Source: Methylophaga sp. (GTDB lineage Bacteria > Pseudomonadota > Gammaproteobacteria > Nitrosococcales > Methylophagaceae). Taken from it: 56,921 bases of DNA. Positions 45,159-54,778 of this stretch are shown here, piece after piece. The stretch spans positions 1-56,921 of the forward strand of contig NZ_JAUSCC010000076.1 of the NCBI RefSeq assembly GCF_030651745.1, written 5' to 3'. The notes below the pieces were generated by a model that saw only the letters and a program-made list of their open reading frames with translations, was not told where the DNA came from and ran no database searches. Both the position numbers and the translations under genes were made by a program. Each line of letters opens with the position of its first letter. Within the stretch, counting starts at the first letter, position 1.

Positions 45159-45574
45159 TGTTGGTCCAACCATGATTGAAGAATAATTTGAGCCGAAAGT
45201 TTATCGACATCACTGCGTTTATCAGTCTGCATTTTACTGCGTATTCCCATTTGATCGAGTGCTTCAAAGGTCGTTAAACGCTCATCCTGCCAGACCACTG
45301 GAATATTAAAACGATTGTTCATACGGTTGCCAAATTTACGGGCGGCAGCGGTCATTAATTGTTCAGTGCCATCCATATTCAGCGGCAAGCCTACGACGAT
45401 TAAGCCGGGCTGCCATTCAGCGATTAGCTTAGCGATGCTATCCCAGTCTGGTATACCATCCCGGGCAGGTAAGGCGGCAATGCCTTTGGCGGAGTTGGTT
45501 AACTGATGGCCAACCGCCACACCGATTGATTTCATGCCAAAATCAAAGCCGATAATGTTCTTGTCAGAACTCAT
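45155..45574 (-). CDS. ruvX: Putative Holliday junction resolvase / pre-16S rRNA nuclease YqgF (RuvX)
   Basis: The 139-residue protein has an RNase H-like fold with acidic catalytic residues in GFDFGMKSIGVAVG, VVGLPLNMDGTE and the WQDERLTTFEA segment. The E. coli homologue is essential and takes part in 16S rRNA 5' end maturation. It overlaps yqgE and pyrR by four bases each, the standard gammaproteobacterial order yqgE-ruvX-pyrR-pyrB. Confidence 0.95.
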   Translation of the reverse strand: MSSDKNIIGFDFGMKSIGVAVGHQLTNSAKGIAALPARDGIPDWDSIAKLIAEWQPGLIVVGLPLNMDGTEQLMTAAARKFGNRMNNRFNIPVVWQDERLTTFEALDQMGIRSKMQTDKRSDVDKLSAQIILQSWLDQQ

Positions 45575-46125
45575 GCATGGCCTGTGGTATTAGACATCAG
45601 ATTGATGTCGATGCCCAGTAATTTTGCAGCGGCATGCCAGCGGTCTTCCGCTCGAGTTTGATAGAGCAGTTCAGAGGTGGCTGCTACCGTCAGCCAACTG
45701 TTTTCAGCTATTTCCTGTTCCAATTGACCTGCTTCCCATGCGGCATAGCCCAGTGTCACAATGGAGTTCGGCGGTCCATCTTCAGTACCTAGCGATTGTA
45801 GAATATCGCTGGAGGTGGTCAAAAAAGTTTCATCGGTGATCTTCATGGTGTTTTTCCAATGGTCGCCGCCATCATGTACCACCATGCCCTGATCTTTTTG
45901 CACTGGCCCACCAAATAATACGGCTGTGTTATTGGCCCATGCTGAATTATTGGTAATTTGCAGATGATTGAGCAGCTCACTCATCATGATCCTGGTGGGG
46001 CGGTTAATGATTAGCCCCATTGCACCGTCTTCATCGTGTTCACACAGATACACCACCGAGTGATAGAAAAAACTGTCTATCAGCGTGGGCATGGCGATCA
46101 GGAAATGATGTTTAAATGAGGTCAT
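45571..46125 (-). CDS. yqgE: YqgE/AlgH-family protein (UPF0301)
   Basis: The 184-residue protein has family hallmarks: HHFLIAMPTLIDSFFYHSVV, HDEDGAMGLIINRPT, AVLFGGPVQKDQGMVVH and YAAWEAGQLEQEI. The molecular function is unknown; AlgH was named from alginate genetics in Pseudomonas. It starts five bases after the trkA stop and overlaps ruvX. Confidence 0.95.
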   Translation of the reverse strand: MTSFKHHFLIAMPTLIDSFFYHSVVYLCEHDEDGAMGLIINRPTRIMMSELLNHLQITNNSAWANNTAVLFGGPVQKDQGMVVHDGGDHWKNTMKITDETFLTTSSDILQSLGTEDGPPNSIVTLGYAAWEAGQLEQEIAENSWLTVAATSELLYQTRAEDRWHAAAKLLGIDINLMSNTTGHA

Positions 46126-46130
46126 AAGCG

Positions 46131-47504
46131 TTAGAAGAAACTGAACCCGACTTGGAACAGCCGTTCTACTTCTTTGATATAGCGCTTATTGGTTAAAAAC
46201 AAAATGACATGGTCTTCGGCTTCGACCATGGTGTTTCGATGCGCGATGATAACTTCGTCACGCCGGACAATTGCACCAATCGAGGTGCCCGGTGGTAAAT
46301 CAATTTCCTCAATCCGCCGACCCACCACCATGGATGAACCTTTATCACCATGCGCGATGGCTTCCAAAGCCTCAGCAGCACCGCGACGCAGGGAATGCAC
46401 CGCGACAATGTCGCCACGGCGGATATGAGCGAGCAGGCTGCCAATAGTTGCTTGTTGGGGTGAAAGAGCAATATCAATGGTGCCGCTTTCTACTAAATCT
46501 ACATAAGCAGCACGATTGATCAACGATAATACTTTGCGAGCACCAAGCCGTTTGGCCAGCATCGCCGACAGAATATTTGCTTCGTCGTCATTGGTCAGTG
46601 CACAGAACATATCGACATTGTCGATTTCTTCTTCAAGTAATAATTCTTCGTTAGCAACATCGCCAAGCAAGACGATACTCTTGGATAATTCTTCTGATAG
46701 ATAATCAGCCCGGGCGCTATTGGCTTCGATGATCTTGATTTGATAGTCGTTTTCCAGTGCTCGTGCCAGACGAATCCCAATATTGCCACCACCGGCCAAC
46801 ATAATACGTTTATAGGGTTTTTCCAGGCGGCGTAGTTCGGCCATCACCGAGCGGATATCTTTGCTGGCAGCGATAAAAAACACTTCATCATCAGCTTCGA
46901 TGACCGTTTCAGCCTCAGGCAGAATGGCTTTGCCATTACGGAATATGGCGGCAACCCGGGTTTCGGTTTTAGGAATGTGTTTACGTAAATCGCGAAGTGG
47001 ATTTCCTACCAATGGGCCACCATGAAACGCTCTGACCGCAACCAGTTGCACCAGGCCGTCAGCAAAATCCAGTACCTGCAAGGCGTTAGGATGACTGATC
47101 AGTCTTTCAATATAATCGGTGACCAATTGTTCGGGGCTGATGATGACATCAATAGCAATGGCATCATTATTGAATAACTCAGGTTTGGTGAGATATTCCT
47201 GAGCGCGGATACGGGCAATTTTGGTCGGCGTGTTATACAGCGTATGGCATATCTGACAAGCTACCATATTGGTTTCGTCACTATTGGTTACTGCCAGTAC
47301 CAAATCGGCATCTGCGGCACCGGCACGTGCCAAGACATCTGGATGCGAAGCCAGGCCCTGGATAGTGCGGATATCGTAGTGATCCTGAAGTTTATGCAGA
47401 CTATTGGCGTCGGTATCAACCAAAGTAATGTCATCATCTTCACGAGCCAGGGTGGCAGCAACAGAGGCGCCTACTTGACCGGCACCGAGGATGAGAATCT
47501 TCAT
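46131..47504 (-). CDS. trkA: Trk potassium uptake NAD-binding subunit TrkA
   Basis: TrkA is the cytosolic gating subunit of Trk K+ channels. The 457-residue protein is two tandem RCK units. Each has a Rossmann nucleotide site ([15 protein letters not shown] at the start and [15 protein letters not shown] near residue 235) followed by a TrkA-C domain. TrkH is not in the window. It lies between the NtrX-like regulator (ten bases upstream) and yqgE. Confidence 0.96.
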   Translation of the reverse strand: MKILILGAGQVGASVAATLAREDDDITLVDTDANSLHKLQDHYDIRTIQGLASHPDVLARAGAADADLVLAVTNSDETNMVACQICHTLYNTPTKIARIRAQEYLTKPELFNNDAIAIDVIISPEQLVTDYIERLISHPNALQVLDFADGLVQLVAVRAFHGGPLVGNPLRDLRKHIPKTETRVAAIFRNGKAILPEAETVIEADDEVFFIAASKDIRSVMAELRRLEKPYKRIMLAGGGNIGIRLARALENDYQIKIIEANSARADYLSEELSKSIVLLGDVANEELLLEEEIDNVDMFCALTNDDEANILSAMLAKRLGARKVLSLINRAAYVDLVESGTIDIALSPQQATIGSLLAHIRRGDIVAVHSLRRGAAEALEAIAHGDKGSSMVVGRRIEEIDLPPGTSIGAIVRRDEVIIAHRNTMVEAEDHVILFLTNKRYIKEVERLFQVGFSFF

Positions 47505-47513
47505 TACAAATCC

Positions 47514-48788
47514 TTAAACTTGTTTACTATCAATGCCCAGGGCTCGCAGCTTGCGGTAGAGATGGGTGCGCTCCATGCCTGCTAATTTAGCGGCCTTTCC
47601 CACATTGCCATCCGTTTCCTGCAGTTTTTGCAGTAAATAAATCCGTTCAAATTGCTCGCGTGCTTCACGTAATGGCTGATCAAAATTGATACCGGTTACG
47701 TCATCTGCTTGTGGTGGCTGCTCGGCTTGCAGAGCGGATTCAACATCCTCGACATCAATATCATCTGAATCGCCGAGCACCAATAGTCGCTGAATAACAT
47801 TTTTCAGCTCCAGTACATTGCCCGGCCAAGCATAATTACGTAGCCGATTCTGTGCTGCCACAGTAAATCGACGATAGGGCAGATCCGCTTGCGTGGTTTG
47901 CTGATCAACAAAGAAATGTACCAGTTCAGGGATATCTTCAACATGATCACGCAGAGCCGGTAATTGCAGTGTGATGGTGTTCAGCTGATAAAACAAACCT
48001 TCACTGAAATCACCGCGGGCAATAACTTTGTCTAATCCAAGTTGGGTAGCGCAAATCAACTGACATTCTCTCAGCCGGCCACTTTCCAACAGATGTTGCA
48101 GCAAGGCTTGAGCTTCATCACTGAGCAAGGCAACGTCATTAATGTAGATAGTGTTGTTTTGTGCCAGAGAAATTAATTTATGGCTATCTAGCGGAAAGCT
48201 TTCCGGGCTGACTTCAATAAACTTGCCACTGCTGTATAAGCCCAGTCGATGCAGATAATAAGCAAAACAGTGTTTGCCGGTACCACCCTCACCAATCAGC
48301 AAAATCGGCATTTCATGACCGGCAACCCGTTCGGCTTGTTCGCGAAGTTGTGCGATTTTTGGGCTTTTACCAACCGGTTCCAAGGCAAATTCATGGCGCT
48401 GTGCCGCTTGTTTGGCACGGTTTTCTATGGCTAATTCTACTGCGCGGAGTAATTTGGCCATCGATAGCGGTTTTTCAATAAAATCACTGGCCCCTGAACG
48501 TGTCGCTTCAACGGCGGTTTCGATGGTGCCATGTCCGGACATCATGACAATGGTGACACCAGGATTTTGTTGCTTGAATTCCTTGAGCAGGCTGATACCG
48601 TCAACATCTGGCATCCAGATGTCGAGCAACACTAGCTGTGGCTGTTGTTGGGCAAAAACCAGACGGGCTTCTTCGCCATTGCTCGCGGTAGTAACCCTGT
48701 AGGCTTCATCTTCGAGAATGTCTTTAATGAGCTCACGGATATCCGGTTCATCATCTACAACTAAAATAAGTGGTTTTTCAGTACTCAC
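47514..48788 (-). CDS. NtrX-like response regulator with degenerate AAA+ domain
   Basis: The 424-residue protein has a receiver domain (about 1-120; DDE, phospho-Asp56 in LVLLDIWMPD), a shortened AAA+ region (about 140-365) and a Fis-type helix-turn-helix (NVGKAAKLAGMERTHLYRKL). The AAA+ part is unusual: Walker A is GEGGTGKH, the GAFTGA sigma-54 contact is absent with the surrounding loop, and Walker B reads IYINDVA instead of hhDE. It probably does not activate sigma-54 promoters by ATP hydrolysis. Its kinase is the next upstream gene. Targets unknown. Confidence 0.9.
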   Translation of the reverse strand: MSTEKPLILVVDDEPDIRELIKDILEDEAYRVTTASNGEEARLVFAQQQPQLVLLDIWMPDVDGISLLKEFKQQNPGVTIVMMSGHGTIETAVEATRSGASDFIEKPLSMAKLLRAVELAIENRAKQAAQRHEFALEPVGKSPKIAQLREQAERVAGHEMPILLIGEGGTGKHCFAYYLHRLGLYSSGKFIEVSPESFPLDSHKLISLAQNNTIYINDVALLSDEAQALLQHLLESGRLRECQLICATQLGLDKVIARGDFSEGLFYQLNTITLQLPALRDHVEDIPELVHFFVDQQTTQADLPYRRFTVAAQNRLRNYAWPGNVLELKNVIQRLLVLGDSDDIDVEDVESALQAEQPPQADDVTGINFDQPLREAREQFERIYLLQKLQETDGNVGKAAKLAGMERTHLYRKLRALGIDSKQV

Positions 48789-48790
48789 GC

Positions 48791-50950
48791 CTAATCTTCC
48801 TCCAGTGGTAGCCGGATTATTATACCTGCTCCTTCGGGGTTAAGGTTTTCTGCCCAAACATCCCCGCCATGTTCTTCGATAATTTTTTTCACTATAGCAA
48901 GACCCAGCCCGGTGCCTTTGATTTTAGTGGTGGCATAGGGTTCAAACAGTTTGTCTACCATATCTTTTGGAAAACCCGGCCCGTGATCGTTAATGATGAT
49001 TTCCAGCCAGGGTAAATGTTGCTGCATTATCAAATGGTAACTGATGACGATATCTACAGCTTTATGCGCTTCTTCACTGGCTTCGATGGCGTTTTTCAAC
49101 AAATTGTGGAATACCTGACGCATCCGGTTTTTATCAACATTGACATGAATTTCAGATGGGCTGTTCAGCAAGGCAAACTGATGATTGGCATGACTTTGAT
49201 ACAAGGTTAAAACTTCACGAAGTAACTGGCCTATCGAAACCTTTTCCAATTGTAAGCCCGGACTGCGGGCATAGTCTGAAAACTCATTGACCATATCTTT
49301 CATGGCTTCAACTTGTTGCACAATGGTATCGGTGAGTTTTTGTAATGTTTCGGTCTGATCCGGTGGTACCAGTGAGGCATATTTGTGTTGTAAACGTTCG
49401 GCAGATAATTGGATTGGCGTTAATGGATTTTTAATTTCATGGGCCAGGCGCCGAGCCACTTCACCCCAGGCAGCGTTTCGTTGAGCCTGAAGTAAGGCGG
49501 TGATGTCATCAAACACAATAACCCAGCCGGTATCTGCTGGCAAAGGGGTGCCGTGACACATCAATGTTTGTCGCCCTTTGGTCTGTTGCAGTTCAATCTG
49601 CTGTTGCCAGGCGACCGCTTTGAAGGTGTAGTTTTGGATCAATAAGGAAAAACTATGCAAGTTGTCGTTGAGTTTCCCCAGAGAATCCAGAGAGCTTTCC
49701 AGGCGTTGCTGCAGATTAACACCAAGAATTTTACTACTGGCAACATTCGCTGTACGAAGATACAGATCGTTATCAATGGTAATAACGCCACTGGATAAAC
49801 TGCCCAGAACAGTCGTCAGATAACTGGTTTGTTGTTCAAGTAAGCGATGGCTTCTGTCCGAGGCATTTCGGGCCTGGGTCAGCCGTTGTGTCATCTGATT
49901 GAATGATCGCACCAGAAAACCGATCTCATCGTGTCCCGAAGCGGTAAGTTGCATATTGTAATTACCGGAAGCAACCGCCTGTGTACCGGCAGCCAATTCT
50001 TGTAACGGCTGAACCATGCGTCTGGAGATCCAAACGGCAAACCAGATAGAAGCCAACATGGTCAGGAAAACAATAAGACTTAAGGTTAAGGTAAAAATGG
50101 TGACCAATGGTTTGCGTAAATAGCTAAGTTCTTTATAGTCGGTATAGGCATCCTGCACATTTTTCCCTAATGAACTCAAATGATCATTGACCGGAAAAGA
50201 CACATGTAAATACCGCTCTTCTGCCAGCACGGATTTACGCGGCAACATGACTGCTGCACTTAATTCCAGTTCGTCATTTGCTGCCGGATCCAGGCCGATA
50301 TAATCTTCACCTTTTTGCAGGCGGCGAACAATAGAGTCATCGGGGGCTTCGGGAATAAAAATAGCCGGATTTTCAATACTGGAAACCACCAGCTGCCCAC
50401 TGATATTCCAAATCGTGATTTCCAGCGCACCACTTAACTGCATCAGTTCCCGCAGACTATGGCTAAGTCGGGCATCCGGTAACTCTGACAATACACCAGC
50501 CATCATCCGTGTCTGCCTTAACAATGTGCGCATACGGATTCCAAAGGCACTGCGGCTCAATTCCAGCGAATCCTCTAAAGCCTGCTCCACTTTTACATCA
50601 AACCAACTATTGATGCCTCGTTGCAGGAAATGCACAGAGAACCCATAAACAATGCTGGTGGAGCCGACAATCAACAAAACAAATAAGCTGACCAGCTTCA
50701 ATGTGAGGCGGGAACCTGGCGCTTTACGTTTAAAATCACGATAAAGCCGATATAAACCCCGGCCGAGAATAATGGCCAGCAGTAATAGACATACCAGCCC
50801 TAAGCCAAAAATGTAGAGAAATAAATCACTGAGTCGGGAAGTATCCTGAGTCGCCGCACTGAGTAAATAGGCCAGAACTAATAATAAGAAGGCCAGTGAA
50901 AAATACGGTGCGGTTCCGGTACTAAGTCCCCTGATCAATTGGAAGGCCAT
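48791..50950 (-). CDS. NtrY-like sensor histidine kinase
   Basis: The kinase has two N-terminal membrane helices (about 10-40 and 40-70), a third near residue 85-110, a periplasmic region, a fourth helix near 295 and a HAMP domain (ISRRMVQPLQELAAGTQAVA). A PAS-like region follows, then the H box ARRLAHEIKNPLTPIQLSAE, N box HNLLKNAIEASEE, and ATP lid DHGPGFPKDM and GTGLGLAIVKK. It resembles NtrY, a partner of NtrX in nitrogen or redox/envelope sensing. The ATG at 50950 has GAGGTG just upstream; one five codons earlier is possible. It overlaps the DUF4390 gene. Confidence 0.92.
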   Translation of the reverse strand: MAFQLIRGLSTGTAPYFSLAFLLLVLAYLLSAATQDTSRLSDLFLYIFGLGLVCLLLLAIILGRGLYRLYRDFKRKAPGSRLTLKLVSLFVLLIVGSTSIVYGFSVHFLQRGINSWFDVKVEQALEDSLELSRSAFGIRMRTLLRQTRMMAGVLSELPDARLSHSLRELMQLSGALEITIWNISGQLVVSSIENPAIFIPEAPDDSIVRRLQKGEDYIGLDPAANDELELSAAVMLPRKSVLAEERYLHVSFPVNDHLSSLGKNVQDAYTDYKELSYLRKPLVTIFTLTLSLIVFLTMLASIWFAVWISRRMVQPLQELAAGTQAVASGNYNMQLTASGHDEIGFLVRSFNQMTQRLTQARNASDRSHRLLEQQTSYLTTVLGSLSSGVITIDNDLYLRTANVASSKILGVNLQQRLESSLDSLGKLNDNLHSFSLLIQNYTFKAVAWQQQIELQQTKGRQTLMCHGTPLPADTGWVIVFDDITALLQAQRNAAWGEVARRLAHEIKNPLTPIQLSAERLQHKYASLVPPDQTETLQKLTDTIVQQVEAMKDMVNEFSDYARSPGLQLEKVSIGQLLREVLTLYQSHANHQFALLNSPSEIHVNVDKNRMRQVFHNLLKNAIEASEEAHKAVDIVISYHLIMQQHLPWLEIIINDHGPGFPKDMVDKLFEPYATTKIKGTGLGLAIVKKIIEEHGGDVWAENLNPEGAGIIIRLPLEED

Positions 50951-51516
50951 GCCACCTCGAACCAATCACTGGCTAAATCCCACTTACTGGATAAAAATGC
51001 CCCCGGACGCATGGGTGACGGTAAGGCGTTCAAATCAATTTGACTGCGTAATCTGAGAATAAGATTATTTGTTTCAAGCGTGTGCTGTGGCGGCAAACTT
51101 AAATCTTTTATCACCCCCATACCCGTTAAAGCACCTTCCATCGTTGGGTAATTACGATGGGTTTTGGTTTCCATCGAATGTAATAAATATTGTTGTGACA
51201 GATCGTGGTAACGCAAAACATAACGTAATTCGGTGGACCAGATAGTGTTGCGCCACTGCCACCATTCACCCAGAATGGGATAAACCCGAATGAGTTGAAT
51301 TTCCTGAACAAAGGTAATGGGTACGCCGTTATAAAGCGCCTCTTTCACCCGAGGATTCAGCGGGTAATGAATATTGGCATTGAGTAAATAGCCATTACCG
51401 GCGGGAGAAGTATTGGCGTCAGCAATGTAAAATTGCTCTGCCTGAACGGTTTGGACCGATACAAACACAAAAACAATAGACGTCAGTAGACGTTTAACGG
51501 TGACGTAAGCAGGCAT
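50935..51516 (-). CDS. DUF4390 exported protein
   Basis: The roughly 193-residue protein begins with a signal peptide (hydrophobic stretch LLTSIVFVFVSV, ending VQA) and has the DUF4390 pattern: DANTSPAGNGYLLNANIHYP, ALYNGVPITFVQEIQLIRVY, then YVLRYHDLSQQYLLHS, ending in WFEVAWPSN. The function is unknown, and the gene is typically found between rsmB and an NtrY-like kinase, as here. The start is uncertain: 51516 or 51528 are both plausible and both lie before the rsmB stop. Confidence 0.85.
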   Translation of the reverse strand: MPAYVTVKRLLTSIVFVFVSVQTVQAEQFYIADANTSPAGNGYLLNANIHYPLNPRVKEALYNGVPITFVQEIQLIRVYPILGEWWQWRNTIWSTELRYVLRYHDLSQQYLLHSMETKTHRNYPTMEGALTGMGVIKDLSLPPQHTLETNNLILRLRSQIDLNALPSPMRPGAFLSSKWDLASDWFEVAWPSN

Positions 51517-52810
51517 AATAGAAACCATCCAGATCGTTATCTCCCGGTAGCAATTGATAGCCGAAGCCTGCTCTTCGTGCTGGAGCCATTGCTGGGATGT
51601 GCTCCATCGCATCAGGCTGACGTAACAAAAATGCTTCTATCTGTAATTCATTTTCCTGCTTAAATGCAGAGCAGGTGGTATAAACTAGCAAGCCATCGGG
51701 TTTCAGTAATGGCCACAATTTATCCAGTAAATCTTGTTGTTGTCGTGCTAATTGCGGGATATCCTCAGGTTTTCTGAGCAGCTTGATATCCGGATGCCGA
51801 CGAATGACTCCGCTGCCACTGCACGGCGCATCAATCAATATACGGTCAAATTGCTCACCATTCCACCAGTTTTGTATATCACTGGCATCTGCTGCCAGGC
51901 AATTTGCACTCAAATGTAGTCGAGAAAGGTTTTCATCTACCTGCTTAAGCCTTTCATCACTGATGTCCAGCGCGGTCATCTGGTTGCTCGGGAATCTTTC
52001 CAGAATATGACAGGTTTTACCGCCGGGTGCAGCACAGGCATCAAGAATGCGCTGCCCTGGCTGTAAATCAAGTAAATCAACAACTTGTTGTGCAGCGCCA
52101 TCTTGTACTGAAACGGTGCCATCAATAAAGCCGGGCAAAGCAAAAACATCACAGGCCTGCTCCAGCAGAATGCCTTCAGGACAATTTTCGATAGCCGTCG
52201 CAGCAATATTGGCTTTTGATAATAATTGCAGATATTCTGCCTGAGAATATTCGCGTCGATTGACTCGCAGCATCATCGGTGGTTGTTGATTATTGGCAGT
52301 CAGTATCTGCTGCCAGTGATCGGGCCAATCGGTTTGGTATTTTTCAATCAACCATGCTGGATGAGCAAAGTTGCTGACGAGGTGTTCAGTTAAGGATTTT
52401 TCCAGGGCATCCTGTTGGCGCTGATAATTGCGCAGACAGGCATTGATTAAGCCGCTGGCCCATTGTTTGTTGAGTAGTTTGCAGGCGTTGACGGTCTCCG
52501 AGAGTGCAGCATGATCCGGAATTCGCAATGAACGCAGCTGGTAGATACCCATCAGTAATAAGGCAAATACATCACCGTCTTTGGATTTTAAAGGTTTGGA
52601 AAGTAATTGCCGGCCAATGAATTCAAGTGTGGGATACCAGCGAATCACACCATAACTAAGCTGCTGAAACAAGCTGCGTTGCGTTTCATCCAGTCGTTTG
52701 GCGATATCTACAAAAGCCGTGTTTAACGATTGTCCCTGAGTTACCCGCTGAATGACCAAGGCGGCTGCACTGCGCGCGCATAAGGTTTTGTTTTTAGCCA
52801 AAATGATCAC
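51494..52810 (-). CDS. rsmB: 16S rRNA m5C967 methyltransferase RsmB
   Basis: RsmB (Sun/Fmu) methylates C967 of 16S rRNA. The 438-residue protein has an N-terminal NusB-like RNA-binding domain (about 1-140) and a Rossmann methyltransferase with ILDACAAPGGKTCHILE for SAM and the two catalytic cysteines in DAPCSGSGVIRRHP and YTTCSAFKQEN. Its start lies 17 bases inside the fmt stop, and it overlaps the DUF4390 gene at its end. Confidence 0.96.
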   Translation of the reverse strand: MIILAKNKTLCARSAAALVIQRVTQGQSLNTAFVDIAKRLDETQRSLFQQLSYGVIRWYPTLEFIGRQLLSKPLKSKDGDVFALLLMGIYQLRSLRIPDHAALSETVNACKLLNKQWASGLINACLRNYQRQQDALEKSLTEHLVSNFAHPAWLIEKYQTDWPDHWQQILTANNQQPPMMLRVNRREYSQAEYLQLLSKANIAATAIENCPEGILLEQACDVFALPGFIDGTVSVQDGAAQQVVDLLDLQPGQRILDACAAPGGKTCHILERFPSNQMTALDISDERLKQVDENLSRLHLSANCLAADASDIQNWWNGEQFDRILIDAPCSGSGVIRRHPDIKLLRKPEDIPQLARQQQDLLDKLWPLLKPDGLLVYTTCSAFKQENELQIEAFLLRQPDAMEHIPAMAPARRAGFGYQLLPGDNDLDGFYYACLRHR

Positions 52811-53726
52811 CGGCTTTTAACGGGTGAGCATTGAGGAAATCCGTAACTGGCATGGCTTTTTTTCCGGGAGCCTGGAGCGTCAATACGCGGATAGCACCGT
52901 TTCCAGTGGCAATATCAATTCCGTGTCGATCTACCTGAATAATGGTACCCGGTGCAGCATTCTGATGGGGGGGGGCTATGACGGCAGCATTCCAGATCCT
53001 TAGCATCTTGTCTTGCCAGGGCGTCTGAGCCACCGGCCAGGAGTTGAACGCGCGGATTTGCCGATCAATTTGCTCAGCGGGTTGTGACCAGTCGATGTTG
53101 GCTTCCGCTTTGTGTAATTTTGCCGCATAACAGCTTTCGGCATCATTTTGCGGACTAGCCAGGGCCTGTAAATGCTCAAAGTTTTCCAGCGTTTTCAGTA
53201 ATGTATCAGCACCCAGTGTGGCGAGTTTATCGTGTAATTGCTCGCCGGTATCTGAGGCTTCAATGGGGATTTCTGCACGCTGCAGAACGGGTCCAGTATC
53301 CAGCCCGGCATCCATTTGCATAATACAAACACCAGTTTTAACATCGCCGGCCAGAATGGCACGTTGGATCGGTGCGGCACCGCGCCAGCGAGGTAATAAT
53401 GAGGCGTGAACATTGATACAGCCTAATCGAGGAGTATCTAAAACACTTTGTGGCAGTAACAAGCCATAGGCCACGACAATCATCAAATCGGCCTGATAAC
53501 TGGCAAGCGTTGCCCGATCTGTTTCTGCTTTGAAATTGAGAGGTTGTTCAACAGGTATTTGATGTTGTAAAGCGAGTTGTTTTACCGGGCTGGCAGTCAG
53601 TTTACGGCCTCGGCCTGCTGGTCGATCCGGTTGTGAGTAAACTGCGCAGATTTCATGATCTGTCGTCAGTAAAGCGGCCAGCGTGGTTGCAGCGAAGTCA
53701 GGGGTGCCGGCAAAAATGATGCGCAT
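52794..53726 (-). CDS. fmt: Methionyl-tRNA formyltransferase
   Basis: Fmt formylates initiator Met-tRNA with 10-formyl-THF. The 310-residue protein has the catalytic region INVHASLLPRWRGAAPIQRA, the formyl-donor motif MDAGLDTGPVL and the tRNA-loop SQPDRPAGRGRKLTASPVK. The C-terminal OB-like domain is present. It is eight bases downstream of def and overlaps rsmB, the standard def-fmt-rsmB order. Confidence 0.97.
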   Translation of the reverse strand: MRIIFAGTPDFAATTLAALLTTDHEICAVYSQPDRPAGRGRKLTASPVKQLALQHQIPVEQPLNFKAETDRATLASYQADLMIVVAYGLLLPQSVLDTPRLGCINVHASLLPRWRGAAPIQRAILAGDVKTGVCIMQMDAGLDTGPVLQRAEIPIEASDTGEQLHDKLATLGADTLLKTLENFEHLQALASPQNDAESCYAAKLHKAEANIDWSQPAEQIDRQIRAFNSWPVAQTPWQDKMLRIWNAAVIAPPHQNAAPGTIIQVDRHGIDIATGNGAIRVLTLQAPGKKAMPVTDFLNAHPLKAGDHFG

Positions 53727-53734
53727 GGATATCC

Positions 53735-54238
53735 TTATAGTTTTTGTTTCTGGTGTTTCTCCAGCCGTTTTTTGATGCGTTGACGTTTAAGGTTGCTTAG
53801 ATAATCAACAAATAGTTTGCCTTCCAGATGATCGATTTCATGCTGAATGCAGGTAGCCAGAATTCCATCGGCCTCCATTTCAAACGTTTCGCCTTGCAGA
53901 TTTAAGGCACGAACGCGAATTCTGTCGGCACGGGTAACCATCTCATAAGCTTCTGGAACAGACAGGCAGCCTTCTTCGAAATCACGTTCACCTTCTGTGA
54001 CCAGCAATTCCGGGTTGATTAGAAACAACGGGCTGTCTTTTTCTTCTGAAACATCAATGACGATTAAACGTTTTTGTTCGTTTACTTGAGTTGCCGCCAG
54101 ACCGATACCTGGTGCATCGTACATGGTTTCCAGCATGTCGTGAGCCAACTGGCGAATGTCGTCATTGACCTTCTTGATTGGAAGGGCTTTCAGGCGCAAC
54201 CGCGGATCGGGGAAATGCAATATGTTTAATAAAGCCAT
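53735..54238 (-). CDS. def: Peptide deformylase
   Basis: Def removes the formyl group from new proteins. The 167-residue protein has all three motifs: [18 protein letters not shown] (metal Cys) and [11 protein letters not shown] (two metal His and the catalytic Glu). The start ATG at 54238 gives [15 protein letters not shown], the usual N terminus. It lies upstream of fmt; a cytochrome gene is on the same strand 39 bases before it. Confidence 0.97.
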   Translation of the reverse strand: MALLNILHFPDPRLRLKALPIKKVNDDIRQLAHDMLETMYDAPGIGLAATQVNEQKRLIVIDVSEEKDSPLFLINPELLVTEGERDFEEGCLSVPEAYEMVTRADRIRVRALNLQGETFEMEADGILATCIQHEIDHLEGKLFVDYLSNLKRQRIKKRLEKHQKQKL

Positions 54239-54277
54239 GTTAATACCTGCAATGAATCAATTACTCAGCAGCTTCAG

Positions 54278-54595
54278 TTAGTTCAAACTTGCGTAATAAG
54301 CGGCGAGATTGGCGATATCCTCGTCGGATAAATTCGTCGCCTGCATTTGCATAATAGCCGCCATGCCACCCTGACGTTGTTTATCACGATAGGCTTTGAG
54401 TGCTGACTCTAAATATTCAGCATTCTGTCCGGCAAGGTTGGGATAAACCGGCATAATCGCGATACCATCTGCGCCATGACAGGTTGCACATACGGCTGAT
54501 TTTGCTTTGCCGGCAGCGACATCACCTGCAGCATTCACCAGTGAACTCATACTGCTCACTGCAATGCCAACAATAAAACAGGCTGTTAATTTCAT
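54278..54595 (-). CDS. Small periplasmic class I c-type cytochrome
   Basis: The 105-residue precursor has a signal peptide of about 22 residues (ending LVNAAG), then a single haem motif [11 protein letters not shown] and the distal Met in the later [17 protein letters not shown] segment. The final [10 protein letters not shown] helix is usual. It resembles cytochrome c553/c5 or half of a c4. The ATG at 54595 has a CGGAG site; the longer frame upstream is not supported. It could carry electrons from the pseudoazurins or methanol oxidation, but nothing here links it. Confidence 0.9.
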   Translation of the reverse strand: MKLTACFIVGIAVSSMSSLVNAAGDVAAGKAKSAVCATCHGADGIAIMPVYPNLAGQNAEYLESALKAYRDKQRQGGMAAIMQMQATNLSDEDIANLAAYYASLN

Positions 54596-54778
54596 CGTGT
54601 ACTCCGTCAAATAAGGCTGCCGGGTATGGCATAAAAAGTTTAACCAGTCGAGATATCGACACATTATAAACCAAGTTTGTTGCCGGATTACTTGATTAGT
54701 GTAAACGCTTATTAGACACTATGAGCCGTTGCTGTCTGTCCAGGGATATGGCTGCCCTGTAGCGTCCATGAGGATTTT

